A DNA stretch of 43,667 bases from Flavobacterium psychrophilum (GCA_022729635.1 DZAU01000004.1:11112-54778); one strand, 5' to 3'; shown: positions 15,115 to 23,845, numbered from the stretch's first letter. Notes: generated by a model from the sequence alone, not told the origin. Numbers and translations: made by a program.

Positions 15115-17295
15115 ATGAGTAAAAAATTGAGAAAACCAGAAAAAAAAGAGAAAGATTTCTCTAATAAAATTCTAAAAATATTATCACAAAATGCTAATAA
15201 AGGATTCAATTATAAGCAAATAGCCGCAATTTTAGATGTAGATGACACTAAAAGCAGAAACGAAATTATTAGAGATTTAAAAATTCTCGCTTCAAAAAAA
15301 CAAATTCTTGAATCTGAACCTGGAAAATATCTTGTTAAAGCCATCTCAAAAGATTATTATGAAGGAAAAATCGATATGACCAGCCGACGAACTGCTTATT
15401 TTGTTTGTCCGGATTTTGGCGAAGATGTTTTTATTCCGACTAATAATTTGAATCGAGCTTTAGATAAAGATACTGTAAAAGTGTATGTTTATAACAGACG
15501 AAAAGGAAGAAGACCTGAAGGAGAAGTTATTGAAATTGTAGAAAGAGCAAAAACCGATTTTGTTGGTGTAATTGATATCCAAAAGAATTTTGCTTTTGTT
15601 TCAACTGCTAATCCAAAAATGTACACCGATATTTTTATTCCAAAAGATAAATTAAGCGATGCTGAACAAGGTGATGTGGTTTTGGTTCATATTGAAGATT
15701 GGCCTAAAAAAGCTGATTCACCTTTTGGAACTGTAATAAAAGTATTAGGAAAACCAGGAGAACACGATACCGAAATTCATGCCATTTTAGCGGAATACGG
15801 TTTACCAGCTGAATTTCCGGTAGAAGTAGAAGTTTATGCTCAAAAAATTGATACAACTATCAACGAAAATGAGATAAAAAAACGTCGTGATATGCGTGAA
15901 ACTTTAACTTTCACGATTGATCCAAAAGATGCTAAAGATTTTGATGATGCCTTGTCTTTCAAAAAGTTAGAAAACGGAAATTACGAAATAGGAATTCATA
16001 TTGCCGATGTTTCGCATTATCTTCAAGAAGGAACTATTCTAGATGATGAAGCTTATCAACGAGCCACTTCGGTTTATTTAGTTGACAGAGTTGTGCCAAT
16101 GTTGCCGGAAGTTTTATCCAATTTTGCTTGTTCATTACGACCTCAAGAAGAAAAATATACTTTTTCGGCAATATTTGAAATTACCGAGAAAACACAGGTT
16201 GTTAACCAATGGTTTGGCAGAACTGTGATTTTTTCTGATCAACGTTTTTCTTATGAAGAAACCCAACATATTATTGAAACAAAAGGAAATACAATTCCAG
16301 AGGAAATTTCTATTACCGGAAAATCATATCAAGTTTCCGAAGAAATTGTTGCAGCAACCTTAAAACTAGACAAATTAGCCAAGATCTTCCGAAGAGAAAG
16401 AATGAATAATGGCGCTATTTCTTTTGATAAAGTGGAAGTAAAATTCAATTTAGACAACGAAGGTGAACCTGAAGGAGTATATTTTAAAATATCGAAAGAT
16501 GCCAATCATTTGATTGAAGAATTTATGCTTTTGGCAAACAAAAAAGTCGCCGAATACATTGGAAAACAAAAGAAAACTTTCATTTATCGTATTCACGACG
16601 AACCCGATGAAACGAAATTAGTAGCAATGCAAACGGTGATTTCTAAATTTGGTTATAAAATAGATTTAAAAAATAAAGGTGATATTTCGAAATCTTTGAA
16701 TGCTTTATTGAATGATGTAGTTGGAAAAAAAGAGCAGAATTTAATTGATACTCTGGCAATTAGAACAATGAGTAAAGCTAAATATTCGACTGATAATATT
16801 GGACATTATGGATTGGCTTTCGATTATTACAGTCATTTTACTTCACCAATTCGTCGTTATCCTGATGTAATGGTGCATCGATTATTGCAACATTATCTTG
16901 ATGGAGGAAAATCGGTTGATGAAGAATTATATGAAGTAAAATGTTTACATTCTTCCACAATGGAAGGTTTGGCAACGAATGCCGAACGCGATTCTATTAA
17001 ATATATGCAGGTAAAATACATGCAGAATCACAATGATCAGGAATTTTTAGGAGTAATTTCAGGAGTAACCGAATGGGGAATTTTCGTTGAAATTATCGAA
17101 AATAAATGCGAAGGAATGGTTCGAATTCGAGAAATAAAAGAAGATTATTATACTTTTGATGAAAAGCAATATGCTTTGGTTGGTGCAACTACAAAATCTT
17201 TATTACAATTAGGAGATGAGATTTATGTTAAAGTAAAAAATGCCGATTTAGTAAAAAAACAATTGGATTTTAATTTTATCAGAAGGAATGAATAG
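15115..17295 (+). CDS. rnr: ribonuclease R
   Basis: A 726-residue 3'-to-5' exoribonuclease of the RNB family that degrades structured RNA and takes part in rRNA and mRNA turnover. Domains in order: a winged-helix-like N-terminus (NKGFNYKQIAAILDVDD), two cold-shock/OB domains to about residue 240, the RNB catalytic domain with the Asp cluster TIDPKDAKDFDDALS near residue 265 and HYGLAFDYYSHFTSPIRRYPD, and a C-terminal S1 domain (GVISGVTEWGIFVEI). All metal-binding aspartates of the signature are present. It is the first plus-strand gene to the right of the candidate origin. Confidence 0.96.
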   Translation: MSKKLRKPEKKEKDFSNKILKILSQNANKGFNYKQIAAILDVDDTKSRNEIIRDLKILASKKQILESEPGKYLVKAISKDYYEGKIDMTSRRTAYFVCPDFGEDVFIPTNNLNRALDKDTVKVYVYNRRKGRRPEGEVIEIVERAKTDFVGVIDIQKNFAFVSTANPKMYTDIFIPKDKLSDAEQGDVVLVHIEDWPKKADSPFGTVIKVLGKPGEHDTEIHAILAEYGLPAEFPVEVEVYAQKIDTTINENEIKKRRDMRETLTFTIDPKDAKDFDDALSFKKLENGNYEIGIHIADVSHYLQEGTILDDEAYQRATSVYLVDRVVPMLPEVLSNFACSLRPQEEKYTFSAIFEITEKTQVVNQWFGRTVIFSDQRFSYEETQHIIETKGNTIPEEISITGKSYQVSEEIVAATLKLDKLAKIFRRERMNNGAISFDKVEVKFNLDNEGEPEGVYFKISKDANHLIEEFMLLANKKVAEYIGKQKKTFIYRIHDEPDETKLVAMQTVISKFGYKIDLKNKGDISKSLNALLNDVVGKKEQNLIDTLAIRTMSKAKYSTDNIGHYGLAFDYYSHFTSPIRRYPDVMVHRLLQHYLDGGKSVDEELYEVKCLHSSTMEGLATNAERDSIKYMQVKYMQNHNDQEFLGVISGVTEWGIFVEIIENKCEGMVRIREIKEDYYTFDEKQYALVGATTKSLLQLGDEIYVKVKNADLVKKQLDFNFIRRNE

Positions 17296-17330
17296 AGGAT
17301 TTTTATAGATTAATAACTAAATTTAAAAAA

Positions 17331-17996
17331 ATGAAAAAGATAATTTTAATAGTTTTTGTGATGATTTCACAATTAAATTATAGTCAAACCACAATCAAAT
17401 TAGAAAATTTTGATGAATTGAAAACATTTGATCAATTGAATGTAACATTAGTTCGGTCTAGTGAAAATAAAGTAGTTGTTACCGGAAAAAATGAAAGCAG
17501 TTTTGAAGCAGTCAATAAAAATGGAGTTCTAAAACTTCGAATGACAATCACTAAAATGTTATCTGGCGACGATACAAAAGTCACTTTATATTTTAAAGAC
17601 ATTCAAAGTATCGATGTAAACGAAGGAAGTATTGTGAATTGTAGAGATGAGTTTAAACAAACTACAATGCAATTATCAGCTCAAGAAGGCGCAATGATTG
17701 ATGTTGAACTTGATGTTGATAATAGTACAGCGAAACTTAATTCTGGAGGTATAATTAATTTATCTGGTAAAGCAGTAACTCAAAAAATAACTATTACTTC
17801 TGGTGGAACTTTAAATGCTAAGCATTTAGAAACTTCCCAAACAACCATCAGTGTTTCGGCTGGCGGAAGTGCCGATGTAAATGCAAGCACTCTTGTAGAT
17901 GCAAAAGTAAAAGCAGGTGGCACTATTTTTATTTATGGCAAACCAAAACAAATAAAACAAGAAACTTTTGCAGGCGGAACTATTACAGAAAAATAA
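17331..17996 (+). CDS. exported GIN-domain protein (DUF2807 type)
   Basis: A 221-residue exported protein. The first 20 residues form a signal peptide (MKKIILIVFVMISQLNYSQT). The rest is a repetitive beta structure with short strands and many Gly/Ser turns (GSIVNCRDEF, SGGIINLSGKA, SAGGSADVNAS, AGGTIFIYGKP), the pattern of the putative auto-transporter adhesin head GIN domain. These proteins are abundant in Bacteroidota. Their function is not settled, and a periplasmic or outer-membrane location is likely. It lies 35 bases after rnr, so it may share its transcript. Confidence 0.82.
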   Translation: MKKIILIVFVMISQLNYSQTTIKLENFDELKTFDQLNVTLVRSSENKVVVTGKNESSFEAVNKNGVLKLRMTITKMLSGDDTKVTLYFKDIQSIDVNEGSIVNCRDEFKQTTMQLSAQEGAMIDVELDVDNSTAKLNSGGIINLSGKAVTQKITITSGGTLNAKHLETSQTTISVSAGGSADVNASTLVDAKVKAGGTIFIYGKPKQIKQETFAGGTITEK

Positions 17997-18005
17997 TTTG
18001 TAGAA

Positions 18006-18043
18006 ATTAGTGATTAGCCTTTAGTAACTAGCTAATCACTAAT
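18006..18043. repeat. 13-bp inverted repeat built of ATCACTA units
   Basis: ATTAGTGATTAGC at 18006-18018 is exactly complementary to GCTAATCACTAAT at 18031-18043. The right arm is itself a tandem of CTAATCA-like units that continues into AATCACTAAAAACTAATT. It lies between the GIN-domain gene and the LysE gene. It could act as a weak terminator or RNA-stability hairpin, but no T-run follows. Confidence 0.65.
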
Positions 18044-18073
18044 CACTAAAAACTAATTGCTAAAAAATTATAA

Positions 18074-18751
18074 ATGATAAATGACATTTTATCAGGTATT
18101 CCTTGGGGAATATTTTTGAGTTTTATGATTGGTCCAGTTTTTTTTATATTATTGGAAACCAGTATTATAAAAGGATTTCGAGCCGCTTTAGTTTTTGATT
18201 TAGGAGTTGTTTTAGGAGATATTGTTTTCATCACTATTGCTTATCTTGGAAGTTATAGATTAATAACAAGCATTGAAGACAACTCTGCCCTTTTTATGTT
18301 TGGAGGTATCTTGATGCTAGCTTATGGTGTTATTTCTTATATCGGTTTACACAAAGAAAAAAAGGTTGATACCCATAAAATAGACAATGAAATTATCAGA
18401 AAAGACTATTTTGGACTATTTATAAAAGGCTTTTTTCTTAACATTATCAACATTGGAGTTTTAGGATTTTGGTTGGCTGTAATTATTTCGGTTGGACCAA
18501 AATTAGAAATGCAAAACACCAGAATGTTTACTTTTTTTACCTCTGTAATTTTGTCTTATATATTGGTTGACTGTATTAAAATACTGTTAGCCAAACAGTT
18601 AAAAAATAAAATGACGCCAACTAATATTCTAAAAATCAAAAAAGGAATCAGTATTGTTTTAATGATTTTCGGGATTGCTTTAATCATTCAAGGTTGGTTT
18701 CCAAAAGAAAAAGAAAAGTTGAAAGATGTTTTGGAAAGGATTGATGAGTAG
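18074..18751 (+). CDS. LysE/RhtB-family exporter
   Basis: A 225-residue inner-membrane protein with six likely helices. The first (IPWGIFLSFMIGPVFFILLE) carries the Gly-Pro motif typical of LysE-type amino-acid and metabolite exporters, followed by ALVFDLGVVLGDIVFITIAY. A charged cytoplasmic loop lies in the middle, then FFLNIINIGVLGFWLAVI, which is also characteristic. Substrate is unknown; members export lysine, threonine, homoserine lactones or other small molecules. Confidence 0.85.
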   Translation: MINDILSGIPWGIFLSFMIGPVFFILLETSIIKGFRAALVFDLGVVLGDIVFITIAYLGSYRLITSIEDNSALFMFGGILMLAYGVISYIGLHKEKKVDTHKIDNEIIRKDYFGLFIKGFFLNIINIGVLGFWLAVIISVGPKLEMQNTRMFTFFTSVILSYILVDCIKILLAKQLKNKMTPTNILKIKKGISIVLMIFGIALIIQGWFPKEKEKLKDVLERIDE

Positions 18752-18822
18752 GTTATAAAGTAGTATAACTTGTTTATATTTATGATTTGGCGGTTAATAT
18801 TCAATAAATAAAATAGAAACTT

Positions 18823-19200
18823 ATGTTTGGATTATTCAAACGAAAAGAAGTAAACATTATAAATAAAGAAGAATTAATAGAAATTCTAAAACGGATAGTT
18901 GAATTGTTAAGGGATAATGGGTTTTCACCACAAGCAAATGCCGTTAGAAAACCACTACAATATTTATATAATGAAGATAAAAAAAATTTTGTAAAAAATT
19001 TATTAACTGTTGATATCTGGGGAGGTTCGGGAGCAGCTTGGGAAGTATATGGTTTCAAATCAAGACAAATTGAAAAAGAATTTGAAGCTAATTTTATAAA
19101 ACTTGTTGAACTAATGAAACAAACCGGTATTAAAAGTAGGAAAGCGGAAAGTGTGGCAAGTTTTTTTAAGAAAGATATTGAAAAGAAACTAAATACATAA
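18823..19200 (+). CDS. small soluble protein of unknown function
   Basis: I do not recognise this 125-residue protein with certainty. It has no signal peptide or membrane helix. It is mainly helical and highly charged, with a central YNEDKKNFVKNLLTVDIWGG followed by SGAAWEV and a long C-terminal helical stretch. The WGGSGA pattern recalls small uncharacterised proteins (DUF6966-like), but I would not rely on it. It stands alone between the LysE gene and the opposite-strand tRNA terminator. Codon use looks like its neighbours. Confidence 0.65.
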   Translation: MFGLFKRKEVNIINKEELIEILKRIVELLRDNGFSPQANAVRKPLQYLYNEDKKNFVKNLLTVDIWGGSGAAWEVYGFKSRQIEKEFEANFIKLVELMKQTGIKSRKAESVASFFKKDIEKKLNT

Positions 19201-19270
19201 CCTAAAATATTAACTGTATTTTATTAATGTAGCTTTTATAAGCTTTGCAAATTAACTATTTTCCTAAAAT

Positions 19271-19299
19271 AAAAAAAAAACCTCTCAAATAGAGAGGTT
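19271..19299 (-). terminator. rho-independent terminator of tRNA-Cys
   Basis: AACCTCTC (19279-19286) and GAGAGGTT (19292-19299) form an 8-bp stem with a 5-base loop. Read on the minus strand it is followed by a run of T (plus-strand A run at 19271-19280). It lies eight bases beyond the tRNA 3' end. Confidence 0.85.
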
Positions 19300-19306
19300 A
19301 ATTCAG

Positions 19307-19377
19307 AGGCATCGTCCGGATTCGAACCGGAGTAGGAGCTTTTGCAGAGCCCAGCCTAGCCGCTCGGCCACGACGCC
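19307..19377 (-). tRNA. tRNA-Cys (anticodon GCA)
   Basis: The minus strand folds into a standard cloverleaf: acceptor GGCGTCG pairs with CGATGCC (one G-U pair), the discriminator is U as expected for Cys, the anticodon loop is CTGCAAA inside the stem GGGCT/AGCTC, and the T-arm contains GGTTCGAATCC. CCA is not encoded. It lies downstream of folB on the same strand and ends at a clear terminator. Confidence 0.95.
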
Positions 19378-19410
19378 AATTATTTATTGGTGTGCAAATA
19401 TAAGACAAAA

Positions 19411-19494
19411 ATTCCAAAACGCAAATTCCAAATCCCAAATAAAACGCATAATGGCACTCTATTGGAATTTGGAATTTTTTAAAACTTGGAATTT
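19411..19494. repeat. intergenic TTCCAAA/TTTGGAA stutter element
   Basis: Units of AATTCCAAA on the left (19411-19440) face units of TTTGGAATT on the right (19461-19494). AAATTCCAAAT at 19423-19433 is exactly complementary to ATTTGGAATTT at 19467-19477. The element fills the spacer between tRNA-Cys and the end of folB. Confidence 0.6.
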
Positions 19495-19852
19495 AATTTC
19501 GGTATTCTTCCATTTCTATCGTAACTGCTTCCACATCGCCTCCAATAGGAGGATTCAGTTTTGAAACAGCCAAAGTAATTCTCGAAATAGCTGCCACTTC
19601 CTTGAAAATTCTTTTTATAATTCGGTGAGCAACGTGTTCTAATAAGTGAGCTCGGACATCCATTTCTTCCTCGACAATACGGTTTAAAAGTACATAATCT
19701 ACCGTATCTTCCAGTTGATCAGAAAGCGCCGATTTACGCAAATCAGTTTTTACTTCTAAATCAACAGCGTAATCAGAGCCTATTTTTCCTTCTTCTAACA
19801 GACAGCCGTGATAAGAGTACGTTCGAATATTTTTTAGTTTTATAATTCCCAT
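19493..19852 (-). CDS. folB: dihydroneopterin aldolase
   Basis: A 119-residue cytoplasmic enzyme of folate synthesis, cleaving dihydroneopterin to hydroxymethyl-dihydropterin and glycolaldehyde. It starts with IKLKNIRTYSYHGCLLEE, the family's substrate-binding N-terminus, followed by LEDTVDYVLLNRIVEEEM, then HLLEHVAHRI with the conserved Glu-His, and the C-terminal VSKLNPPIGGDVEAVTIE containing the Lys and Pro of the family. Length is normal. The ATG is two bases after the stop of the toxin-like gene, so folB appears co-transcribed with it. Confidence 0.93.
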   Translation of the reverse strand: MGIIKLKNIRTYSYHGCLLEEGKIGSDYAVDLEVKTDLRKSALSDQLEDTVDYVLLNRIVEEEMDVRAHLLEHVAHRIIKRIFKEVAAISRITLAVSKLNPPIGGDVEAVTIEMEEYRN

Positions 19853-19854
19853 TT

Positions 19855-20154
19855 TTATAATTTTAATCTTGTGGTGTTTGGATCTTGGTGATCGGATGTT
19901 ACAGCTTGTATAGAGACTATCTTTTCGTTTTCATCAACTGTAAAATGAATAGTATAAGGGAACTTCTTTAAAGGCAAAGTGCGAACAATATTGTATTTTT
20001 CCTCAAAAAAAGGAAATTTATAGAGCGTTTTTAAATGGTCTTTGTAATCTAAAAGAAATTTTTCTCCCAAACCTTTTCGAATATTTTCATAGTATAGAAC
20101 AGCCTCTTCAATTTCTAAATCGGCTCTTTTTACTATTAAAACTTTAAAAACCAT
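19855..20154 (-). CDS. ParE/RelE-family toxin-like protein
   Basis: A 99-residue protein of the RelE/ParE fold. It has an N-terminal strand and helices (VLIVKRADLEIEEAVLYYE), the GLGEKFLLDYKDHLKTL helix, then RTLPLKKFPYTIHFTVDE and a final VSIQAVTSDHQDP, in the usual order. ParE members poison gyrase and RelE members cut ribosome-bound mRNA; the sequence does not show which applies. Its start overlaps the upstream antitoxin-like gene by 11 bases, supporting a toxin-antitoxin pair. Confidence 0.83.
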   Translation of the reverse strand: MVFKVLIVKRADLEIEEAVLYYENIRKGLGEKFLLDYKDHLKTLYKFPFFEEKYNIVRTLPLKKFPYTIHFTVDENEKIVSIQAVTSDHQDPNTTRLKL

Positions 20155-20362
20155 ATTTCTTTTTTAAATCTTCCAAAGCCACATCGGCATCAATATAATC
20201 CTCTGGTTTAGCGTTTTTCATACGTTCTAAAACCATTTCTTGTTGCCATAGCGGAACTTCATTCGATACGTTCTCATCAATAGAAACGTCTGGAATATGT
20301 TTGAAAAAACTAATAAAAGTTTCGTAAAAACTGTCTGGAATTGTAACGGTTAATTGTCTCAT
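20144..20362 (-). CDS. antitoxin-like partner of the ParE/RelE protein
   Basis: A 72-residue protein upstream of and overlapping the toxin gene. The N-terminus MRQLTVTIPDSFYETFISFF resembles a short strand plus helix as in ribbon-helix-helix antitoxins. The C-terminus is acidic and probably flexible (KPEDYIDADVALEDLKKKYGF), the part that usually wraps the toxin. Position, size and overlap make an antitoxin likely. Such antitoxins often repress their own promoter, which would lie at 20363-20400. Confidence 0.75.
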   Translation of the reverse strand: MRQLTVTIPDSFYETFISFFKHIPDVSIDENVSNEVPLWQQEMVLERMKNAKPEDYIDADVALEDLKKKYGF

Positions 20363-20446
20363 AACATTTGATATTTATACAAAAATACTAATAAATTTAA
20401 TTCAAAGTCTATTATCTCCAAGTCTATTATCTATCATCTATTTTTT

Positions 20447-20454
20447 TACCTTTG
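20447..20454 (+). promoter_or_regulatory. -7 promoter element TACCTTTG for glnS
   Basis: TACCTTTG fits the Bacteroidota -7 consensus and lies 19 bases before ATG 20473. No convincing -33 TTG is present. The upstream spacer is a stutter of TCTATTATCT units (20407-20441). Confidence 0.5.
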
Positions 20455-20472
20455 CATTTCAAAATAAAAATT

Positions 20473-22575
20473 ATGTCAACCGAAGAGAAATCAGGTCATT
20501 TTATAGAACAAATTATCGAAGACAACTTAGCAAGTGGTTTTCCACAAGATAAATTACGTTTTCGTTTTCCGCCAGAACCTAATGGTTATTTACACATTGG
20601 TCACGCCAAATCCATTTGCCTGAATTTTGGTTTGGGTTTAAAGTACAATGCGCCAGTAAATTTGCGTTTTGACGATACCAATCCCGCTAAAGAAGAGCAG
20701 GAATATGTAGATGCTATCAAAGAGGATTTACATTGGTTAGGTTTTGAATGGGCTGAAGAGCGTTTCGCTTCTGATTATTTCCAACAACTTTACGATTGGG
20801 CAGTTCTTATGATCAAGAATGGAAAAGCTTATGTTGACAGTCAATCTTCCGAAGATATGGCAACTCAAAAAGGAACTCCAACTCAACCAGGAATTGATGG
20901 TCCGTTTAGAAATCGCTCTGTTGAAGAAAATTTGACTTTGTTCCAAGGAATGAAAAATGGTGATTTTCCGGAAGGAAGTCACGTTTTACGCGCCAAAATT
21001 GATATGGCTTCGACCAATATGTTAATGCGCGACCCGTTGATGTACCGAATTTTACACCGTCATCATCACAGAACTGGCGACGATTGGAATATTTATCCAA
21101 TGTATGATTTCGCTCACGGCGAAAGTGATTATATCGAGCAAATTTCACATTCCATTTGCACATTGGAATTTGTGATGCACAGAGAATTATACAATTGGTT
21201 TTTAGACCAAATTTATGATGATAAAAAGGTAAAACCACATCAATATGAGTTTGCACGTTTGAACTTGAATTACACCGTAATGAGTAAGCGAAAACTATTG
21301 CAATTGGTTCAGGAAAATATAGTTAATGGTTGGGACGATCCAAGAATGCCTACCATTTCGGGTTTGCGACGAAGAGGTTACACGGCTAATTCTATTCGGA
21401 AATTTTGTGATATTATTGGTGTTGCAAAAAGAGAAAACGTGATTGATGTTTCGCTTTTAGAATTTTGTTTGCGCGAAGATTTGAATAAAACAGCACCAAG
21501 AGTTATGGCAGTTTTAGATCCAATAAAAGTGATAATTACCAATTATCCTGAAGGGAAAGTAGAACTTTTAGATGCTGAAAATAATCAGGAAGACGACGAA
21601 GCAGGTTTCAGAAAAGTCCCTTTTTCGAAAGAATTATACATCGAAAGAGAAGATTTTTTAGAAGAAGCTCCAGCTAAGTTTTTCCGTTTATCCATTGGCA
21701 AAGAAGTACGATTGAAAAACGCTTATATCATTAAAGGAGAAAGTGTTACAAAAGACGTTACGGGAAATATTATAGAAATTCACGTTACTTACGACGAAGA
21801 TTCTCGTTCAGGAAGTGGGAGCGAAGCCAGTCAAAGAAAAGTAGCCGGAACCTTGCATTGGGTTTCCATAAAACACGCTATTGAAGCTGAAATTCGTTTG
21901 TATGACCGACTTTTTATCGATGAAGCGCCAGACAGTTATAAAGAGAAAAACTTTCTGGATTTTATGAATCCAAATTCATTGGAGATTGTAAAAGGATTCG
22001 TGGAACCAAGTCTTTTGGATGCGAAATCAGATGAAAAATTCCAGTTTCAACGTTTGGGATATTTCAATGTGGATAAGGATTCAACGGTTGAAAAATTAGT
22101 TTTCAACAAAACGGTGGGACTTAAAGATGCCTGGGAAGAAAAAGGGAAAAAAGAGGAAAATTTATTGATGAACACTCAAAAAGAAATCAATAAATATGTC
22201 AAAGAAAAAGATGAAAATGCCGCAGAAAATCTTCTGAAACCAATTATTGAAAACATTAAAAGCATTGATAATTTTAGTTTGTTGGTCAACACAGTCACTA
22301 AAAATATAAAAAATGACAATAATTCGTTATTGTTTTCGAATTTGATTTTAAATTTTTCGGATAAGGTTGATGCAAAAGATATCGAACAAGAGCCTTTGAC
22401 AAAATTATATTCGATGTCGTTAAAAAGTCAATTAGCAACTGTCCGATTTTTTGTTATTCAAAATCTGAAAAAAGATTTAGATAATTTGAATGAGTTCAAA
22501 GCACAGCTTTCCGATTTGAAAAACAATGAAAAGGGCGAAAAAGTTTTGGAATTGTTAAACGGTTTACAACTATAG
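20473..22575 (+). CDS. glnS: glutaminyl-tRNA synthetase with a long C-terminal extension
   Basis: A 700-residue class I aminoacyl-tRNA synthetase that charges tRNA-Gln with glutamine. The HIGH-type motif is PPEPNGYLHIGHAKS near residue 37 and the KMSKS-type motif is VMSKRKL near residue 268. The beta-barrel anticodon-binding domains follow up to about residue 560, with SRSGSGSEASQRKVAGTLHW as landmark. The last 135 or so residues form an extra helical, Lys-rich region not found in the 554-residue E. coli enzyme. ATG 20473 is chosen; a frame from 20452 would start inside the promoter element. The gene indicates direct glutaminylation rather than the GatCAB route for Gln. Confidence 0.95.
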   Translation: MSTEEKSGHFIEQIIEDNLASGFPQDKLRFRFPPEPNGYLHIGHAKSICLNFGLGLKYNAPVNLRFDDTNPAKEEQEYVDAIKEDLHWLGFEWAEERFASDYFQQLYDWAVLMIKNGKAYVDSQSSEDMATQKGTPTQPGIDGPFRNRSVEENLTLFQGMKNGDFPEGSHVLRAKIDMASTNMLMRDPLMYRILHRHHHRTGDDWNIYPMYDFAHGESDYIEQISHSICTLEFVMHRELYNWFLDQIYDDKKVKPHQYEFARLNLNYTVMSKRKLLQLVQENIVNGWDDPRMPTISGLRRRGYTANSIRKFCDIIGVAKRENVIDVSLLEFCLREDLNKTAPRVMAVLDPIKVIITNYPEGKVELLDAENNQEDDEAGFRKVPFSKELYIEREDFLEEAPAKFFRLSIGKEVRLKNAYIIKGESVTKDVTGNIIEIHVTYDEDSRSGSGSEASQRKVAGTLHWVSIKHAIEAEIRLYDRLFIDEAPDSYKEKNFLDFMNPNSLEIVKGFVEPSLLDAKSDEKFQFQRLGYFNVDKDSTVEKLVFNKTVGLKDAWEEKGKKEENLLMNTQKEINKYVKEKDENAAENLLKPIIENIKSIDNFSLLVNTVTKNIKNDNNSLLFSNLILNFSDKVDAKDIEQEPLTKLYSMSLKSQLATVRFFVIQNLKKDLDNLNEFKAQLSDLKNNEKGEKVLELLNGLQL

Positions 22576-22805
22576 TTTTTTACAATAAAAATCACATTAT
22601 CAATACGATTTTTTAATTATTGGAAACTTCTATAAATTTTCTGGTTTTTATAGGATTTCCCAATTAAAAACGGCTTTCATAAATGCTTTTTAAGACAACT
22701 ATTCACATCAGAGAACTTGTGTTACGGTTGCTAAACATTTATCAAAACAGAACGGCTTATTTAGCTTTTTTATACAAAATAAAATACTTTAACGGCTTAT
22801 TAACA

Positions 22806-22834
22806 TTGAAGTGTTAACAAAGTTTGTAACTTTA
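22806..22834 (+). promoter_or_regulatory. Bacteroidota-type promoter for the YtxH operon
   Basis: TTG at 22806-22808 and TAACTTTA at 22827-22834 are 18 bases apart, as expected for -33 and -7 elements (last base differs from TAnnTTTG). The likely start of transcription is about 22841, which favours ATG 22864 over ATG 22852 for the first gene. The rest of the 276-base spacer after glnS holds nothing I recognise. Confidence 0.6.
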
Positions 22835-22863
22835 GAATATTATTAATTTTAATGCTAGAAATG

Positions 22864-23199
22864 ATGTCAAACAACACAGGGAATTCAGTATTGGCACTTT
22901 TATTAGGTGCAGCGATTGGAGCGGGAGTAGGTATTTTATTTGCTCCGGACAAAGGTTCAAAAACCAGAGAAAAAATTAAAGACGGGTATGATGATGCTAA
23001 AAAAAATTTAAAACATAAATTTGAAGAGGCATCAGAAGAATTGAGAAGTAGATTTTCGGGAGCAAAATATGATTTAGATGAAACTTATGAAGAATTAGTT
23101 TCTAATATGAGTCATAAAACCGAAGACGTAATTTCTTTTCTAGAAACAAAGTTAGCTGATTTAAAAGAACAAAACGCCAAGCTTCAAAAAAACAAATAG
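22864..23199 (+). CDS. YtxH-domain membrane protein
   Basis: A 111-residue protein with one Gly/Ala-rich membrane helix at the N-terminus (SVLALLLGAAIGAGVGILFAP), the PDKGSKTREKIKDG motif that follows it in the YtxH family, and a long charged helical tail (SEELRSRFSGAKYDL, ETKLADLKEQNAKL). Family members are often linked to stress or envelope. It leads a three-gene operon with a holin-like protein and a small protein. Alternative starts at 22852 and 22861 add up to four residues. Confidence 0.82.
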   Translation: MSNNTGNSVLALLLGAAIGAGVGILFAPDKGSKTREKIKDGYDDAKKNLKHKFEEASEELRSRFSGAKYDLDETYEELVSNMSHKTEDVISFLETKLADLKEQNAKLQKNK

Positions 23200-23236
23200 C
23201 TAATCAACAAAAAGAAACCGTTTAAAAAACATATTT

Positions 23237-23587
23237 ATGGCTTTCGAAGAACTAAAAGAACACACCGAAGACATTCAAAAACAAGCAAAAGAATACATTG
23301 AAAACAGTGTTGCTTATTATAAACTATGGGGTTTCAAAGTAGCGATGAAATCGACCACACTAATTTTAAAATTTGTATTAATTACAATATCATTGTCTAT
23401 GGTTTTATTGTTTTGTTCTGTCGCAGGTGCTTTTGCAATAGGGGAAGCCTTAAATAGTAATGCGTTGGGATTTCTAATCGTTGGCGGAATTTATTTAGTC
23501 ATTACTGGACTTTTATTTTTAGTTAAGGATAAAGTTGTTGAAGGACCAATTTTGGAGAAATTTTCAGAAATCTTTTTTAACGACTAA
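23237..23587 (+). CDS. two-helix membrane protein, phage-holin-family-like
   Basis: A 116-residue inner-membrane protein. An N-terminal amphipathic helix (LKEHTEDIQKQAKEYIENSV) leads to two membrane helices near residues 45-70 and 80-100, then a short cytoplasmic end. It fits the Holin-X (phage holin superfamily III) annotation often given to such chromosomal proteins, although a lytic role is unlikely in this setting. It follows the YtxH gene by 37 bases and precedes the next gene by three. Confidence 0.75.
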   Translation: MAFEELKEHTEDIQKQAKEYIENSVAYYKLWGFKVAMKSTTLILKFVLITISLSMVLLFCSVAGAFAIGEALNSNALGFLIVGGIYLVITGLLFLVKDKVVEGPILEKFSEIFFND

Positions 23588-23590
23588 ATT

Positions 23591-23845
23591 ATGGAACCAA
23601 AAAAATATTCTTCCTACGCAGAAATAGAATTAGAACTGGAAATTCTTAGACTTGAAAAAGAATTGAATCTTCAAAAAATAGTTTTAGATTTTGAAAAAAC
23701 AAAAGAAAGTCTTTTGCCCAAAAACATAATAAAAGGATTTTTTGGAGATTACAAAACGATTCTGTCAAATTCTTCGGGGCTAATCTTGAATATTGCGATT
23801 CCGATTGTTATAAATTGGCTAACAAAAAGAAAAAGAGGCGATTAA
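23591..23845 (+). CDS. small protein with C-terminal hydrophobic helix (DUF6327-like)
   Basis: An 84-residue protein. It starts with a charged helix containing KKYSSYAEIELELEILRLE and ends with a hydrophobic stretch (SSGLILNIAIPIVINWL) and a basic KRKR tail. I recall the SSYxEIxxxLEIL pattern as DUF6327, found after YtxH and holin-like genes in Flavobacteriaceae, but could not check. Function unknown; the context suggests an envelope-associated complex of the three products. Its stop codon lies in the loop of the operon terminator. Confidence 0.7.
   Translation: MEPKKYSSYAEIELELEILRLEKELNLQKIVLDFEKTKESLLPKNIIKGFFGDYKTILSNSSGLILNIAIPIVINWLTKRKRGD

Noticed and set aside
18006..18056. Possible CRISPR-like or tandem-repeat array
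   Set aside because: Units are short, imperfect and without spacers of uniform length, and there are no cas genes in the window.
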